64,000 nt of DNA from contig NZ_WPZY01000002.1 in assembly GCF_013031405.1 (NCBI RefSeq), forward strand, positions 372,001 to 436,000. The letters run 5' to 3'. The notes under the pieces are model-generated. The model searched no databases. It saw only the letters and a program-made list of their open reading frames with translations, and had not been told where the DNA came from. Shown piece by piece: positions 1 to 8,142 of this stretch (positions are counted from its first letter, which is position 1; every line of letters starts with the position of its first letter). A program made the position numbers and the translations under genes. The stretch comes from Ruegeria sp. HKCCD8929 (GTDB lineage Bacteria; Pseudomonadota; Alphaproteobacteria; Rhodobacterales; Rhodobacteraceae).

Positions 1-639
1 GGCGACATGCTGGGCGAGCGGGGCCTGTGGTTCAAGATGAACTTCTACGAAGGCTCGGCGCGGGTGCCGCTGATGATTTCGGCCCCTGATCTGCCTGCGG
101 GCCGGATCGACACGCCGGTCTCGACGCTGGATGTGACCCCGACGCTAGGGGTGCTGGCGGGTGTGCCGATGGACGAGCTTGCCCCGTGGACCGATGGTGA
201 GGACCTGTCGCCGCTGGCCAGAGGCGAAGAGCGCACCAGCCCGGTGGCGATGGAATACGCCGCCGAAGCATCTTATGCGCCGCTGGTCTCGCTGCGCTAC
301 GGCAAGTGGAAATACAGCCGCTGCGTTCTGGACCCCGATCAGCTCTTTGACCTTGAAACCGATCCGCACGAGTTAAAGAACCTGGCGGACAGGCCCGAGC
401 ATCAGGTCACGCTGCAAACACTCAGGGCAAAATCCGAGGCCCGCTGGGATCTTGAGAAGTTCGACGCGGAAGTGCGTGCCAGCCAGGCCCGCCGCTGGGT
501 GGTCTACGAGGCGTTGCGCCAGGGCGGCTATTACCCCTGGGACTACCAGCCGCTGCAAAAGGCGTCCGAGCGTTACATGCGCAACCACATGGACCTGAAC
601 ACCGTTGAGGAAAACCAGCGCTATCCGCGCGGCGAGTGA
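1..639 (+). CDS. betC: Choline-sulfatase, C-terminal part (5' end outside window)
   Basis: Hydrolyses choline-O-sulfate to choline and sulfate in the cytoplasm. The reading frame is open from base 1 and begins inside the conserved sulfatase stretch GDMLGERGLW. The remaining 212 residues look like the C-terminal half of bacterial choline-sulfatases, including an aromatic/Arg-rich tail (WVVYEALRQGGYYPWDY). The N-terminal part, with the C-x-P-x-R formylglycine motif, must lie upstream. The last 19 bp overlap convergently with the 3' end of the TetR gene on the other strand. Position next to betI, a BCCT transporter and betA supports a role in choline-sulfate use. Confident in family; the gene is truncated only by the window edge. 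Confidence 0.93.
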   Translation, partial: GDMLGERGLWFKMNFYEGSARVPLMISAPDLPAGRIDTPVSTLDVTPTLGVLAGVPMDELAPWTDGEDLSPLARGEERTSPVAMEYAAEASYAPLVSLRYGKWKYSRCVLDPDQLFDLETDPHELKNLADRPEHQVTLQTLRAKSEARWDLEKFDAEVRASQARRWVVYEALRQGGYYPWDYQPLQKASERYMRNHMDLNTVEENQRYPRGE

Positions 640-1220
640 CCGTGTCCGTCCAACAAGGTTAGAATCACCTCGCGCGCTGCCTGGCGCGCGTGTCCGGCAT
701 CCACCGGCCCGGCCCTTTGCGCCAGTTCAATCCATACGCCGTCCATATAGGCCTGGATCGAGGCGCGCAGGGCGGATTGGCGAGCGGGCTCGACCAGTTG
801 CCGAAGCTCGTGACGCAGGTGGCTGGCCACCCGGCGCTGGTTGATACGATGCAGGCGCGCCAGACGAGGGGCGTAAGGCGCGTTGGCCCAAAACTGAACC
901 CAGACCGAACATTGCTGGGCGGTCAGCAGCTGATCGTCGAAGTTCGCGTCGATGATGGCAAGCAGACGGTCGCGCGGAGTCTCGGACCCGCTCAGATGCG
1001 CCATCAGACGCGCGCGCAATAGCGACATCAGCCGGCGCATGGTTTTTTCCATCAGCTGATCTTTTGAACCGAAATAGTAGTTGATCGACGCGGCAGACGC
1101 CCCGGCAGTCCGCGCAATCTCGGCCATTGTGACAGTCACGAATCCCTTCTGATGAATCGCCTCAATCGCGGCTTCGATGAGTTCGTCGTTCCGTATGTCG
1201 CGAATGCGTCTGCGTGTCAT
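621..1220 (-). CDS. betI: TetR-family repressor BetI
   Basis: DNA-binding repressor expected to sense choline and control the bet genes. It has 199 residues, the usual BetI length. The N-terminal TetR helix-turn-helix lies at about residues 9-55 (VTMAEIARTAGASAASINYYF), followed by an all-helical ligand domain containing the BetI-like stretch QCSVWVQFWANAPY. It is divergent from betT with a 165-bp AT-rich space between and convergent with betC. The start chosen is the first ATG after the intergenic gap. BetI regulation of choline genes is established for this family; regulation of these particular genes is inferred from position. Confidence 0.9.
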   Translation of the reverse strand: MTRRRIRDIRNDELIEAAIEAIHQKGFVTVTMAEIARTAGASAASINYYFGSKDQLMEKTMRRLMSLLRARLMAHLSGSETPRDRLLAIIDANFDDQLLTAQQCSVWVQFWANAPYAPRLARLHRINQRRVASHLRHELRQLVEPARQSALRASIQAYMDGVWIELAQRAGPVDAGHARQAAREVILTLLDGHGHSPRG

Positions 1221-1385
1221 GCGCCCATATTGGCAAAGCGCGTAGGTGAATGAAAGCGATAGAAAAAATCAAAACTTGAATAGTCATTTAAAAAATGGTT
1301 CCGACAATCAGAAAATCCTGCTAATTACCGTTCCCATCCCCCGTGTGGAACAGCCCGTGGGGGCAAATACAAGACCTTGGGAGGG
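1221..1385. promoter_or_regulatory. betI-betT divergent promoter region
   Basis: AT-rich gap between two divergent genes. It contains an imperfect dyad TTGAATAGTCATTTAA at 1276-1291 close to where a BetI operator would sit, followed by poly-A. No individual -35/-10 pair is clear. A GGGAGGG Shine-Dalgarno core occupies 1379-1385. Assignment as the BetI operator is inference from location. Confidence 0.4.
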
Positions 1386-2591
1386 ATGAAATTGCTGAAC
1401 ATGATCCTGACATTCGGGATATTGCTGGCCTTTGCGCTGGTAATTTTCTTCACCATCAGGTGGCGCAACGTGGATTGCGTCGGTGTCACGCCCGTCCATT
1501 TGTTCACCTTCATCGCCATTCTGTTCACCTCGGGCCTGGATGTTGGTCTGATCATGTTTCCGCTGGCTGAGTTCGGCGGGTATGCCGAGGACGCCGCGTA
1601 CAGCTTTGCCAACCCGCTGGCGATCGAGTTCGGGTTCTGGGGCTTTCTGATCTGGGGCTTCTATTTCCTGACCACGTTCTATTTCTGCGTGATCGAGCCG
1701 CGCGTCGGCTTTTTCGAGATCCCGCTGGTCAAGATCGTCAACAACATCGTCATCATCGGCACCTGCGCGTTCACCGCCAGCCTGTTCCTGATCTACCTGC
1801 CCGGCTACATCCCCGAAATCGGCGATGGCGAGACGGTGGTGACCACCTTCTACCTGATCGTCTTCGTCACCATTCTGGCGGCAGCCTACAGCTCGACCGA
1901 CCTGAAATATGTCCGGGTGCTGTCCGTCGGATCGTCGTTGCTGTTCTTTGCGCTGATCCTGGGTATGTGGGCCTATTCCGGCATGGGTGTTGGCGGGCTG
2001 GGCTCGAACGTTGCGCTGTTGGGTGACTACTTTGCGAACCTGCACAAGTTCGCCCTGCCTCTCACGGATTATCACGCCTTCTACCTGTTCTGGTGGTTTG
2101 CGTGGTCGATCATGATCGGTCAGTTCACGTCGCGTTTTGTCGGGGGCCTGAAAACCTGGCAACTGCTGCTGGCACTGCTGGTGTTCCCCTCGATCCCGCT
2201 GGGGATCTGGTTCTCGGTTCTGTACCACTATCACACCGCGGCCATCCCGACCGAGGGTCTGGTGAACCTGGCGATGATCATCGTGGGCGTGACCTTCGTG
2301 ATCAACTCGCTGGACTCGCTGATCCGTCTTTACACCGACAACCTGTCGCTCACGGTCGACCGGCTGGGCAAGGCCCCTTATGTGGCGCTGAACGTTGCGG
2401 TGCTCTTTGGCCTGACATTGCTGTTTCAGAGCCAGTGGCTGCAAATCCAGTGGATCGGTGCCATCGTGATAGGCCTGTATCTGGCCTGCGTGCTTTACAT
2501 AGCGCTGCTCAAACGGACCGAGGTTCTGAGCATCGCGTCCTCACCCGAAGATCGCAACCTCGACTTCCACAAGGTCGAACAGGTGCACTGA
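1386..2591 (+). CDS. betT: Short BCCT-type choline transporter (BetT)
   Basis: Polytopic inner-membrane protein of about 401 residues, likely importing choline or a related quaternary amine. The BCCT signature region is recognisable as FYLFWWFAWSIMIGQFTSRF (about residue 235), the loop most conserved in the family. The glycine-rich unwound segment near the N-terminus reads TSGLDVGLIMF, where typical BCCTs have SAGMGIGLMFW. The protein begins at about the second or third membrane helix of ordinary BCCTs (500 or more residues), so it is shorter at the N-terminus. The start is uncertain: a strong GGGAGGG ends only 1 nt before ATG 1386, so TTG 1392 or ATG 1401 may be used. It lies between betI and betA, which fits a choline importer. 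Confidence 0.78.
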   Translation: MKLLNMILTFGILLAFALVIFFTIRWRNVDCVGVTPVHLFTFIAILFTSGLDVGLIMFPLAEFGGYAEDAAYSFANPLAIEFGFWGFLIWGFYFLTTFYFCVIEPRVGFFEIPLVKIVNNIVIIGTCAFTASLFLIYLPGYIPEIGDGETVVTTFYLIVFVTILAAAYSSTDLKYVRVLSVGSSLLFFALILGMWAYSGMGVGGLGSNVALLGDYFANLHKFALPLTDYHAFYLFWWFAWSIMIGQFTSRFVGGLKTWQLLLALLVFPSIPLGIWFSVLYHYHTAAIPTEGLVNLAMIIVGVTFVINSLDSLIRLYTDNLSLTVDRLGKAPYVALNVAVLFGLTLLFQSQWLQIQWIGAIVIGLYLACVLYIALLKRTEVLSIASSPEDRNLDFHKVEQVH

Positions 2592-2651
2592 ACCCAAAAC
2601 ATGCCGCGCGTGGAGATCCGCGCGCGGCTTGACTGAAATCAAGAGGCGGAC

Positions 2652-4310
2652 ATGGAAGCGGATTTTGTCATTGTTGGTGCAGGCTCGGCCGGGTGCGCAA
2701 TGGCGTACCGGTTGAGCGAGGCCGGGGCATCCGTTCTGGTCATCGAACATGGAGGCACCGATGCGGGGCCATTCATTCAGATGCCTGCGGCGCTCAGCTA
2801 TCCGATGAACATGTCGCGCTACGACTGGGGATACCAGTCCGAGCCGGAACCGCATCTGAACAACCGGCGTCTGGCCTGTCCGCGTGGCAAGGTGATCGGC
2901 GGGTCGTCCTCGATCAACGGCATGGTCTATGTGCGTGGCCACGCGCGGGATTTCGACACCTGGGCCGAGATGGGCGCAGATGGCTGGGCCTTCTCGGATG
3001 TGCTGCCCTATTTCAAGCGGATGGAGACCTGGCATGACGGCGGTCATGGCGGCGATCCCACCTGGCGGGGCAATTCCGGGCCGCTGCATGTTACGCGCGG
3101 GCCGCGCTCGAACCCGCTGTTCAAGGCGTTTGTCGAGGCCGGGCGTCAGGCGGGCTATGAGGTCACCGGCGATTACAACGGCAAAAAGCAGGAGGGCTTT
3201 GGCCCAATGGAGCAGACCGTCTGGAAAGGGCGGCGCTGGTCCGCGGCGAACGCTTACCTCAAACCAGCGCTGAGGCGCGAAAACTGCGATCTGGTGCGCG
3301 GGCTGGCCTCGCGCATTGTGATCGAGGAGGGTCGTGCGGTCGGCGTTGAACTGATCCGGAGTGGGCAAAAGCAGGTGATCCGGGCCCGGCGTGAGGTGGT
3401 TGTGGCCGCTTCGTCGATCAATTCGCCCAAGTTGTTGATGCTGTCGGGGATCGGTGCTGCCGCGCATCTGGCCGAACACGGCATCGACGTGGTGGCGGAC
3501 CGCCCTGGTGTTGGTGCGAACCTTCAGGACCACCTTGAGCTGTACATCCAGCAGAAGGCGATCCAGCCCATTACGCTTTATAAATACTGGAACCTGATCG
3601 GCAAGGGCATCATTGGTGCGCAGTGGCTGTTCACCAAGACCGGTCTGGGCGCGTCGAACCAGTTCGAAAGCGCGGCGTTCATTCGCTCGCGGCCCGGTAT
3701 CGAGTACCCGGACATCCAGTATCATTTCCTGCCCATCGCGGTCCGCTACGACGGACAGGCCGCCGCCGAAGGCCATGGGTTCCAGGCGCATGTGGGACCA
3801 ATGCGGTCGCCCTCGCGGGGTGCGGTCACGCTGCGGTCGGCCTCGCCCACGGATGCTCCGGTGATCCGCTTCAACTACATGAGTCACGAGCAGGACTGGA
3901 AAGAATTCCGGACCTGCATCCGCCTGACCCGCGAGATCTTTGGGCAGGATGCCTTCAAACCCTTTGCGGGTCACGAAATTCAGCCCGGTGCGGATGTGCA
4001 GTCCGACGACGAACTGAATACGTTTATCTCCGAACACGCCGAGAGCGCATATCACCCCTGCGGCACCTGCCGGATGGGTCGTGCGGATGATCCCGATGCG
4101 GTGGTCGATTCCGAAAGCCGGGTCATCGGCGTGGATGGGTTGCGCGTTGCCGACAGCTCCATCTTTCCGCAGATCACCAACGGTAACCTGAATGCGCCGT
4201 CGATCATGGTGGGCGAGAAGGTCTCGGATCACCTGCTGGGTCGGGACCCTCTGCCACGCGCGAATGATCGGCCGTGGATTCATCCTGAGTGGAAAACGGC
4301 ACAGCGTTAA
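2652..4310 (+). CDS. betA: Choline dehydrogenase, GMC oxidoreductase
   Basis: FAD-dependent membrane-associated enzyme oxidising choline to betaine aldehyde. It has 552 residues, the normal length. The N-terminal dinucleotide fold is [20 protein letters not shown] (from residue 6), the GMC signature is around [20 protein letters not shown], and the C-terminal catalytic block [11 protein letters not shown] places the active-site His near residue 468. A conserved Asn-rich segment (TNGNLNAPS) follows near 510. A good AGAGGCGG ribosome site precedes the ATG. It follows betT by 60 bp and is probably cotranscribed. No betaine-aldehyde dehydrogenase is nearby, so step two is encoded elsewhere. Confidence 0.93.
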   Translation: MEADFVIVGAGSAGCAMAYRLSEAGASVLVIEHGGTDAGPFIQMPAALSYPMNMSRYDWGYQSEPEPHLNNRRLACPRGKVIGGSSSINGMVYVRGHARDFDTWAEMGADGWAFSDVLPYFKRMETWHDGGHGGDPTWRGNSGPLHVTRGPRSNPLFKAFVEAGRQAGYEVTGDYNGKKQEGFGPMEQTVWKGRRWSAANAYLKPALRRENCDLVRGLASRIVIEEGRAVGVELIRSGQKQVIRARREVVVAASSINSPKLLMLSGIGAAAHLAEHGIDVVADRPGVGANLQDHLELYIQQKAIQPITLYKYWNLIGKGIIGAQWLFTKTGLGASNQFESAAFIRSRPGIEYPDIQYHFLPIAVRYDGQAAAEGHGFQAHVGPMRSPSRGAVTLRSASPTDAPVIRFNYMSHEQDWKEFRTCIRLTREIFGQDAFKPFAGHEIQPGADVQSDDELNTFISEHAESAYHPCGTCRMGRADDPDAVVDSESRVIGVDGLRVADSSIFPQITNGNLNAPSIMVGEKVSDHLLGRDPLPRANDRPWIHPEWKTAQR

Positions 4311-4333
4311 CCTTTCTTAACTCCGCCTGTTGA

Positions 4334-4355
4334 ATGCGCCGGTTTCCCGGCGCAT
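4334..4355. terminator. Perfect hairpin after betA
   Basis: Nine-bp perfect stem ATGCGCCGG / CCGGCGCAT with loop TTTC in the 54-bp gap between betA and the nuclease gene. There is no T-tract, so it is a weak or Rho-assisted terminator at best, or an mRNA 3'-stabilising stem. Confidence 0.4.
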
Positions 4356-4364
4356 ATCCGGGGC

Positions 4365-5018
4365 ATGTTAAGGATTTGTTTCGTATTTGTTCTTACTCTT
4401 CTGCCGATGGCCGTTGAGGCGGCAGAGATTCTGTCCGGGCCCGTTCGTGTCGTTGATGCGGATACATGGGATGTCGGGGGCATCAGGGTGCGCCTGCACG
4501 GGATCGACGCACCGGAACTCGATCAAACCTGCCAAAGCGACGACGGCGCGCATTGGTCCTGCGGAGTTTGGGTCACGAATCAGGTGCGTGACCTCTATCA
4601 GGATGAGAAGGCGCGCTGCCGGGTGTTGGATCGCGATCGGTATCGGCGGGCGGTTGCCCGTTGTCTTGTGGAGGGTGCGGATGCCGGTCAGATACTGGTC
4701 GCGCGGGGTCTGGCCTTTGCCTACAGAAAATACGCAACTGTGTATGTGCCGCAGGAAAGAGCAGCCGTCGCCGCCCGGGCGGGATTGCACGCGGGAAAAG
4801 TACAGGCGCCGTGGCTGTTCAGGTCGATGAGCAAGGCGGCGCAGCCGGGTTCCGATTGCAAGATCAAGGGCAACATCTCGGCAAGAGGTGAGAAAATCTA
4901 TCACCTGCCCGGCCAGAAATTCTATGCGCGGACCCGGATCAACGAAAGCAAGGGAGAGCGCTGGTTTTGCAGCGCTGCGGCGGCAAGAAAAGCCGGATGG
5001 AGGCGCGCCCGATCGTGA
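4365..5018 (+). CDS. Secreted thermonuclease-like (SNase) protein with extra C-terminal domain
   Basis: 217 residues. Signal peptide at 1-20 (hydrophobic, ending ...VEAAE), then a staphylococcal-nuclease-like OB fold: VRVVDADTWDVGG, VRLHGIDAPELDQTC and a later RYRRAVARCLVEG block. The classic catalytic Arg/Glu/Arg set is only partly matched by eye (R of VRLHGIDAPE; RDRYRR). A distinct C-terminal module follows (about 165-210), C-x-I-K-G-N-I-S...GEKIYHLPGQ...GERWFCSAAAA, found on many alphaproteobacterial envelope proteins and thought to bind extracellular ligands. A periplasmic DNase/RNase role is plausible but unproven. It stands alone between betA and a YdcH gene. Confidence 0.75.
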   Translation: MLRICFVFVLTLLPMAVEAAEILSGPVRVVDADTWDVGGIRVRLHGIDAPELDQTCQSDDGAHWSCGVWVTNQVRDLYQDEKARCRVLDRDRYRRAVARCLVEGADAGQILVARGLAFAYRKYATVYVPQERAAVAARAGLHAGKVQAPWLFRSMSKAAQPGSDCKIKGNISARGEKIYHLPGQKFYARTRINESKGERWFCSAAAARKAGWRRARS

Positions 5019-5118
5019 TTCATGTACGCCGTTCAGGCCGGACTTGATCGGCGTCAAAGTGGGGCAGAGGGTGTGCTTTTAGTCTGTATTCGTAGCAACA
5101 GACAAGGAGCGAACAGGC

Positions 5119-5358
5119 ATGTCCCATACCCCGCACGAACTGGCCGAAGAGTTTCCCGACAAGATCGAGGTGATGAGCCAGCTCAAGCAGACCGACGCGC
5201 ATTTCTCTCGGCTGGCGGACGAGTATCACGAGATAAACCGCGCCGTGCACCGGGCCGAAACCAATGTGGAGCCGATGGAGGATCTGGCCGAGGTTGATCT
5301 GCGCAAGAAGCGTGCAGCGCTGAAGGATGAGATCTGGGGGATTCTGTCGAAGGCTTAA
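5119..5358 (+). CDS. YdcH/DUF465-family small coiled-coil protein
   Basis: 79 residues, almost wholly charged helix with the DUF465 pattern: LKQTDAHFSRLADEYHEINR in the first half and LRKKRAALKDEIWGIL in the second. Members of this family are short cytoplasmic helical hairpins of unknown role, common in proteobacteria. AAGGAG ends 9 nt before the ATG. Followed within 20 bp by a two-hairpin repeat. Confidence 0.85.
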   Translation: MSHTPHELAEEFPDKIEVMSQLKQTDAHFSRLADEYHEINRAVHRAETNVEPMEDLAEVDLRKKRAALKDEIWGILSKA

Positions 5359-5378
5359 GTCTGATGTTGACCGGGTAT

Positions 5379-5441
5379 GGGGGCGCTGCCCCCGTCGTGG
5401 CAGAGCCACGACTCCCCCGGGATATTTGTAAACAGAAGAAG
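5379..5441. repeat. Two-hairpin intergenic repeat, copy 1
   Basis: Hairpin GGGGGC-gct-GCCCCC (5379-5393), hairpin GTCGTGGC-aga-GCCACGAC (5394-5412), then a 29-base tail starting TCCCCCGGGATATTTG and ending AGAAGAAG (5413-5441). The same architecture with 22 of 29 tail bases identical recurs at 21570-21646. It lies between two convergent genes, where it could act as a bidirectional terminator. Confidence 0.65.
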
Positions 5442-5442
5442 A

Positions 5443-6837
5443 TCAGTTGACCTCATAGGGAAGTGTTCCGCGTTCATCGGCGTTGATGGTCAGGCGGCGT
5501 TCCAGCGGCGGGACCGAGCGCTGGTGGCAGGTCTTGCGCTCGCAGATGCGGCACGAGATGCCTATGGGCTCGTAGGCGCTGGCATTGTTGACGTCCATGT
5601 TGTCGGCATAGACCAGTGCGTCGGCGTGGCGCACCTCGCACCCAAGTGCGATGGCGTAGCGACGCACCGGGGCGCCGAATGAGCCGCCGGGTTTCGACAC
5701 GTCGCGCGCCAGCGAGATATAGCGGACGCCATCGGGGGTTTCGGCCAGTTGCCGCAAGAAGTGGCCCGGGGTCTCAAAGGCGCGGTGCACGTTCCAGAGC
5801 GGGCAGGCGCCTCCGAAACGGGCAAATTGCAGGCGCGTGGCCGAGTGGCGCTTTGTGATCGTGCCTGCCTGATCGACGCGGACGAAGAAGAACGGGATGC
5901 CCTTGGCGCCGGGCCGTTGCAGGGTCGAGAGCCGGTGGGCCACCTGCTCGATCGAGGCGCCGAAACGAGCGCTGAGCAATTCAAGGTCGTGGCGGCAGTC
6001 CTGCGCGGCGGTCAAGAAGGTGCCATAAGGCATCAGCGCCGCCCCGGCGAAATAATTGGCCAGCCCGATTTTGGCAATGGAACGCGCTTCGTCGCTCTGG
6101 AACCGGGCGAAATCCAGTGTCGCCTCCAGCAATTGATCCTGGCTGAGCAGCGCCACCTGCAAGAGCAGCTGAAAGACCTGTGTCTGTGGGGCTGAGCGGG
6201 AAGATAACTGCAGGGTCTTGCTGGAGGCGTCGTAACGGCGCAGCGCCTCGATATCGGCCAGTTCCACAGAAATGCCCCGGGCGGCTAGCCGCTCCATGGC
6301 GGCGGTGCGGATATCGCCCTGCGCCTGCGCCGCGAACCGTTCGGCGGCGTGGTCCACCGCGTCGATATAGTTGTCGCAATAGTGGAAGAAGTCACGGACC
6401 TCTTCCCACGGGCTGGCCTGAATACGCGCATCCTCACGCCCCAGCGCCTCGTCCAATGAGGCCAGCCGTTCATGGGTCTGGCGGTAGTTGCGGTGCAGTT
6501 CGATGAAGGCTCGCGCCAGCGCAGGCGCGTTCGAGGCGGTCAGACGCAGATCGGCGAGCGGTGGCATGGCATCGGCAAAGATCGGGTCGGCCAGCGCCTC
6601 GCGCATGTCCGAGACCAGCCGCTCGCTGTCGCCGGTGCTAAGCTCGGTGACGTCCAGCCCAAACTCCTGCGCCAGCGCCAGTACCACGGTGGTCGAGACT
6701 GGGCGGTTGTTGTTCTCCATTTGATTGAGGTAAGGAAGGGAGACGCCCAGCTTGGCGGCGAAATCCTTTTGCGTCAGCGTCAGGCGGTTGCGGATTTCGC
6801 GCAGCTTGGCGCCGGCATAGAGTTTCTGGGTGGCCAT
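5443..6837 (-). CDS. pccR: ScfR/PccR-type XRE regulator of propionyl-CoA metabolism
   Basis: 464 residues. N-terminal XRE helix-turn-helix (about 9-63: LREIRNRLTLTQKDFAAKLG), then the long C-terminal ScfR-type region ending with a Cys cluster C-R-I-C-x4-C near 435, as in short-chain fatty-acyl-CoA regulators. PccR of Rhodobacter sphaeroides, in the same family, activates pccB and controls itself by binding TTTGCAAA-type sites. Here TTTGCAAA occurs at 6876-6883 in its own promoter, and two GCAAATTTGC palindromes precede pccB 2.6 kb away. Assignment rests on family, location and these sites. A paralogue controlling another acyl-CoA pathway is the alternative. Confidence 0.85.
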   Translation of the reverse strand: MATQKLYAGAKLREIRNRLTLTQKDFAAKLGVSLPYLNQMENNNRPVSTTVVLALAQEFGLDVTELSTGDSERLVSDMREALADPIFADAMPPLADLRLTASNAPALARAFIELHRNYRQTHERLASLDEALGREDARIQASPWEEVRDFFHYCDNYIDAVDHAAERFAAQAQGDIRTAAMERLAARGISVELADIEALRRYDASSKTLQLSSRSAPQTQVFQLLLQVALLSQDQLLEATLDFARFQSDEARSIAKIGLANYFAGAALMPYGTFLTAAQDCRHDLELLSARFGASIEQVAHRLSTLQRPGAKGIPFFFVRVDQAGTITKRHSATRLQFARFGGACPLWNVHRAFETPGHFLRQLAETPDGVRYISLARDVSKPGGSFGAPVRRYAIALGCEVRHADALVYADNMDVNNASAYEPIGISCRICERKTCHQRSVPPLERRLTINADERGTLPYEVN

Positions 6838-6845
6838 GGGAGTTC

Positions 6846-6883
6846 TTTGCAGTTTTACCTACCGCAAAAGCTAACTTTGCAAA
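6846..6883 (-). promoter_or_regulatory. Putative PccR autoregulatory site
   Basis: Read on the minus strand, TTTGCAAA (6883-6876) is followed by TTTTGC (6869-6864), then further down TGCAAA (6851-6846), just upstream of the regulator's start at 6837. TTTGCAAA half sites match the known ScfR/PccR recognition element, so autoregulation is likely. Confidence 0.6.
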
Positions 6884-6900
6884 CTGCGCGGTGCAAGCGG

Positions 6901-7188
6901 TCACGTGCGCTGGCCATCCCGGAATACCTGCCGCCATTCCAGGATGCTCACCGATTGGCGCAGGCCTGTGGGCCAGAAGGGATCGCGTTCGACAAGGTTT
7001 TGCGCCTCGGCGGCACTGTCGGCCTGAACCAACCACATACCGCCGTGACCCGAAGTACCTTCGAACAAGGGCCCGGCACCCGCGATTGTGGAACCGAGCG
7101 TGTCGAGATAGGCAAGATGGTCGGCCATGTGGTCCTGACGTAGATGGTCCTTGCCCGGGTTGTCCAGGAAGAGAACGCAAAAGAGCAT
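6901..7188 (-). CDS. YciI-like (YCII domain) protein
   Basis: 95 residues with the ferredoxin-like YCII fold pattern: MLFCVLFLDNPGK at the start, RQDHMADHLAYLDTL with the His typical of the putative active site, and GGMWLVQADSAAEAQNLVERDPF. Family members are small dimers of unclear catalytic role. It lies between the PccR-like gene (same strand, downstream) and the divergent LysR gene. Confidence 0.85.
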   Translation of the reverse strand: MLFCVLFLDNPGKDHLRQDHMADHLAYLDTLGSTIAGAGPLFEGTSGHGGMWLVQADSAAEAQNLVERDPFWPTGLRQSVSILEWRQVFRDGQRT

Positions 7189-7285
7189 GATCTGTCCTTT
7201 CGGATTGCTGCACTCTTATCGTTTCTGGATGTGTTTCTGCTGCATAGGGTAGAAAACCGCCTCGCCTAGCTGCAAAATCGCAGTC

Positions 7286-8134
7286 ATGAACTGGAACGAT
7301 CTGCGATATCTACTGGCCGTGGCGCAGGCCGGCAGCCTCAAAGGGGCGGCGCGGTTGGTTGGCGTGGACAAGACCACCGTATCGCGTCGTCTACGCGCGC
7401 TGGAGCAGAGCCTGTCCCAGCCGGTGGTCGAAAAAAGCGCGACCGGTCTGATCCTGACGGAGTTCGGCCGCTCGCTCATGCGTCACGCTGAGGCCATGCA
7501 GGCCGAGGTGCAGGCGGTGCAGGCGCAGGCAAAGGCCGACCCCGTAATGCATTTGGGAACGGTGCGCGTGACCTCAGTGCCATTGGTGGTGAACCATGTC
7601 CTGTTGCCCAACCTGCCGGATCTGCTCTCTCGTTCAGCGGGATTGCGGGTAGAATTGATCTCGGAGGCGCGGGACCTGAGCCTGCTGCAGGGAGAGGCGG
7701 ACATTGCGCTGCGTCTGGCCCGTCCCGGCGAGGGCGGGCAGGGGATATTGGCGCGCAAGCTTGGTGATCTGGCTTATGGGGCCTATGTCGGGCGGAGCGC
7801 TGCGGACGATGCCCCATGGCTCAACTATGACCGGCGCATGCAGTATCTGACCCACGCGGCGGCACTCGCGTCGGCGTCCGAGACGACCGGTGAGCGTGCA
7901 TTTGCCGCCAGCTTCAACGATGCGGAGACGTTGTACCAGGCGCTTCTGGCTGGTTATGGAAAGACGCTTTTACCTCGGATCATTGGCTCGGCGGATCAGC
8001 GATTGAGGGAGGTGCCGTTTCCGTTTGCCCGGCTGCCCAGCCGGGAAATCTGGGTTCTGGTGCGGCGTGAGTTGCGGGAACTCGATCGGATACGGGTGAC
8101 AGTCGATTGGATCGACCGGATATTCCGCCTCTGA
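7286..8134 (+). CDS. LysR-family transcriptional regulator
   Basis: 282 residues. LysR helix-turn-helix at the N-terminus (WNDLRYLLAVAQAGSLKGAA, then VDKTTVSRRLRALEQ) and a truncated-looking periplasmic-binding-type effector domain; slightly short for the family (about 300). A small dyad CTGC-N6-GCAG sits at 7270-7283 directly before the start, in the divergent gap with the YciI gene, a usual place for a LysR site. It converges with the Bcr/CflA-type exporter gene. Effector unknown. Confidence 0.88.
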   Translation: MNWNDLRYLLAVAQAGSLKGAARLVGVDKTTVSRRLRALEQSLSQPVVEKSATGLILTEFGRSLMRHAEAMQAEVQAVQAQAKADPVMHLGTVRVTSVPLVVNHVLLPNLPDLLSRSAGLRVELISEARDLSLLQGEADIALRLARPGEGGQGILARKLGDLAYGAYVGRSAADDAPWLNYDRRMQYLTHAAALASASETTGERAFAASFNDAETLYQALLAGYGKTLLPRIIGSADQRLREVPFPFARLPSREIWVLVRRELRELDRIRVTVDWIDRIFRL

Positions 8135-8142
8135 GCCGAGTG

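Noticed and set aside
1308..4283. Two long minus-strand frames opposite betT and betA
   Set aside because: Low-complexity Gln/Asp/Arg/His translations opposite genes with clear motifs.
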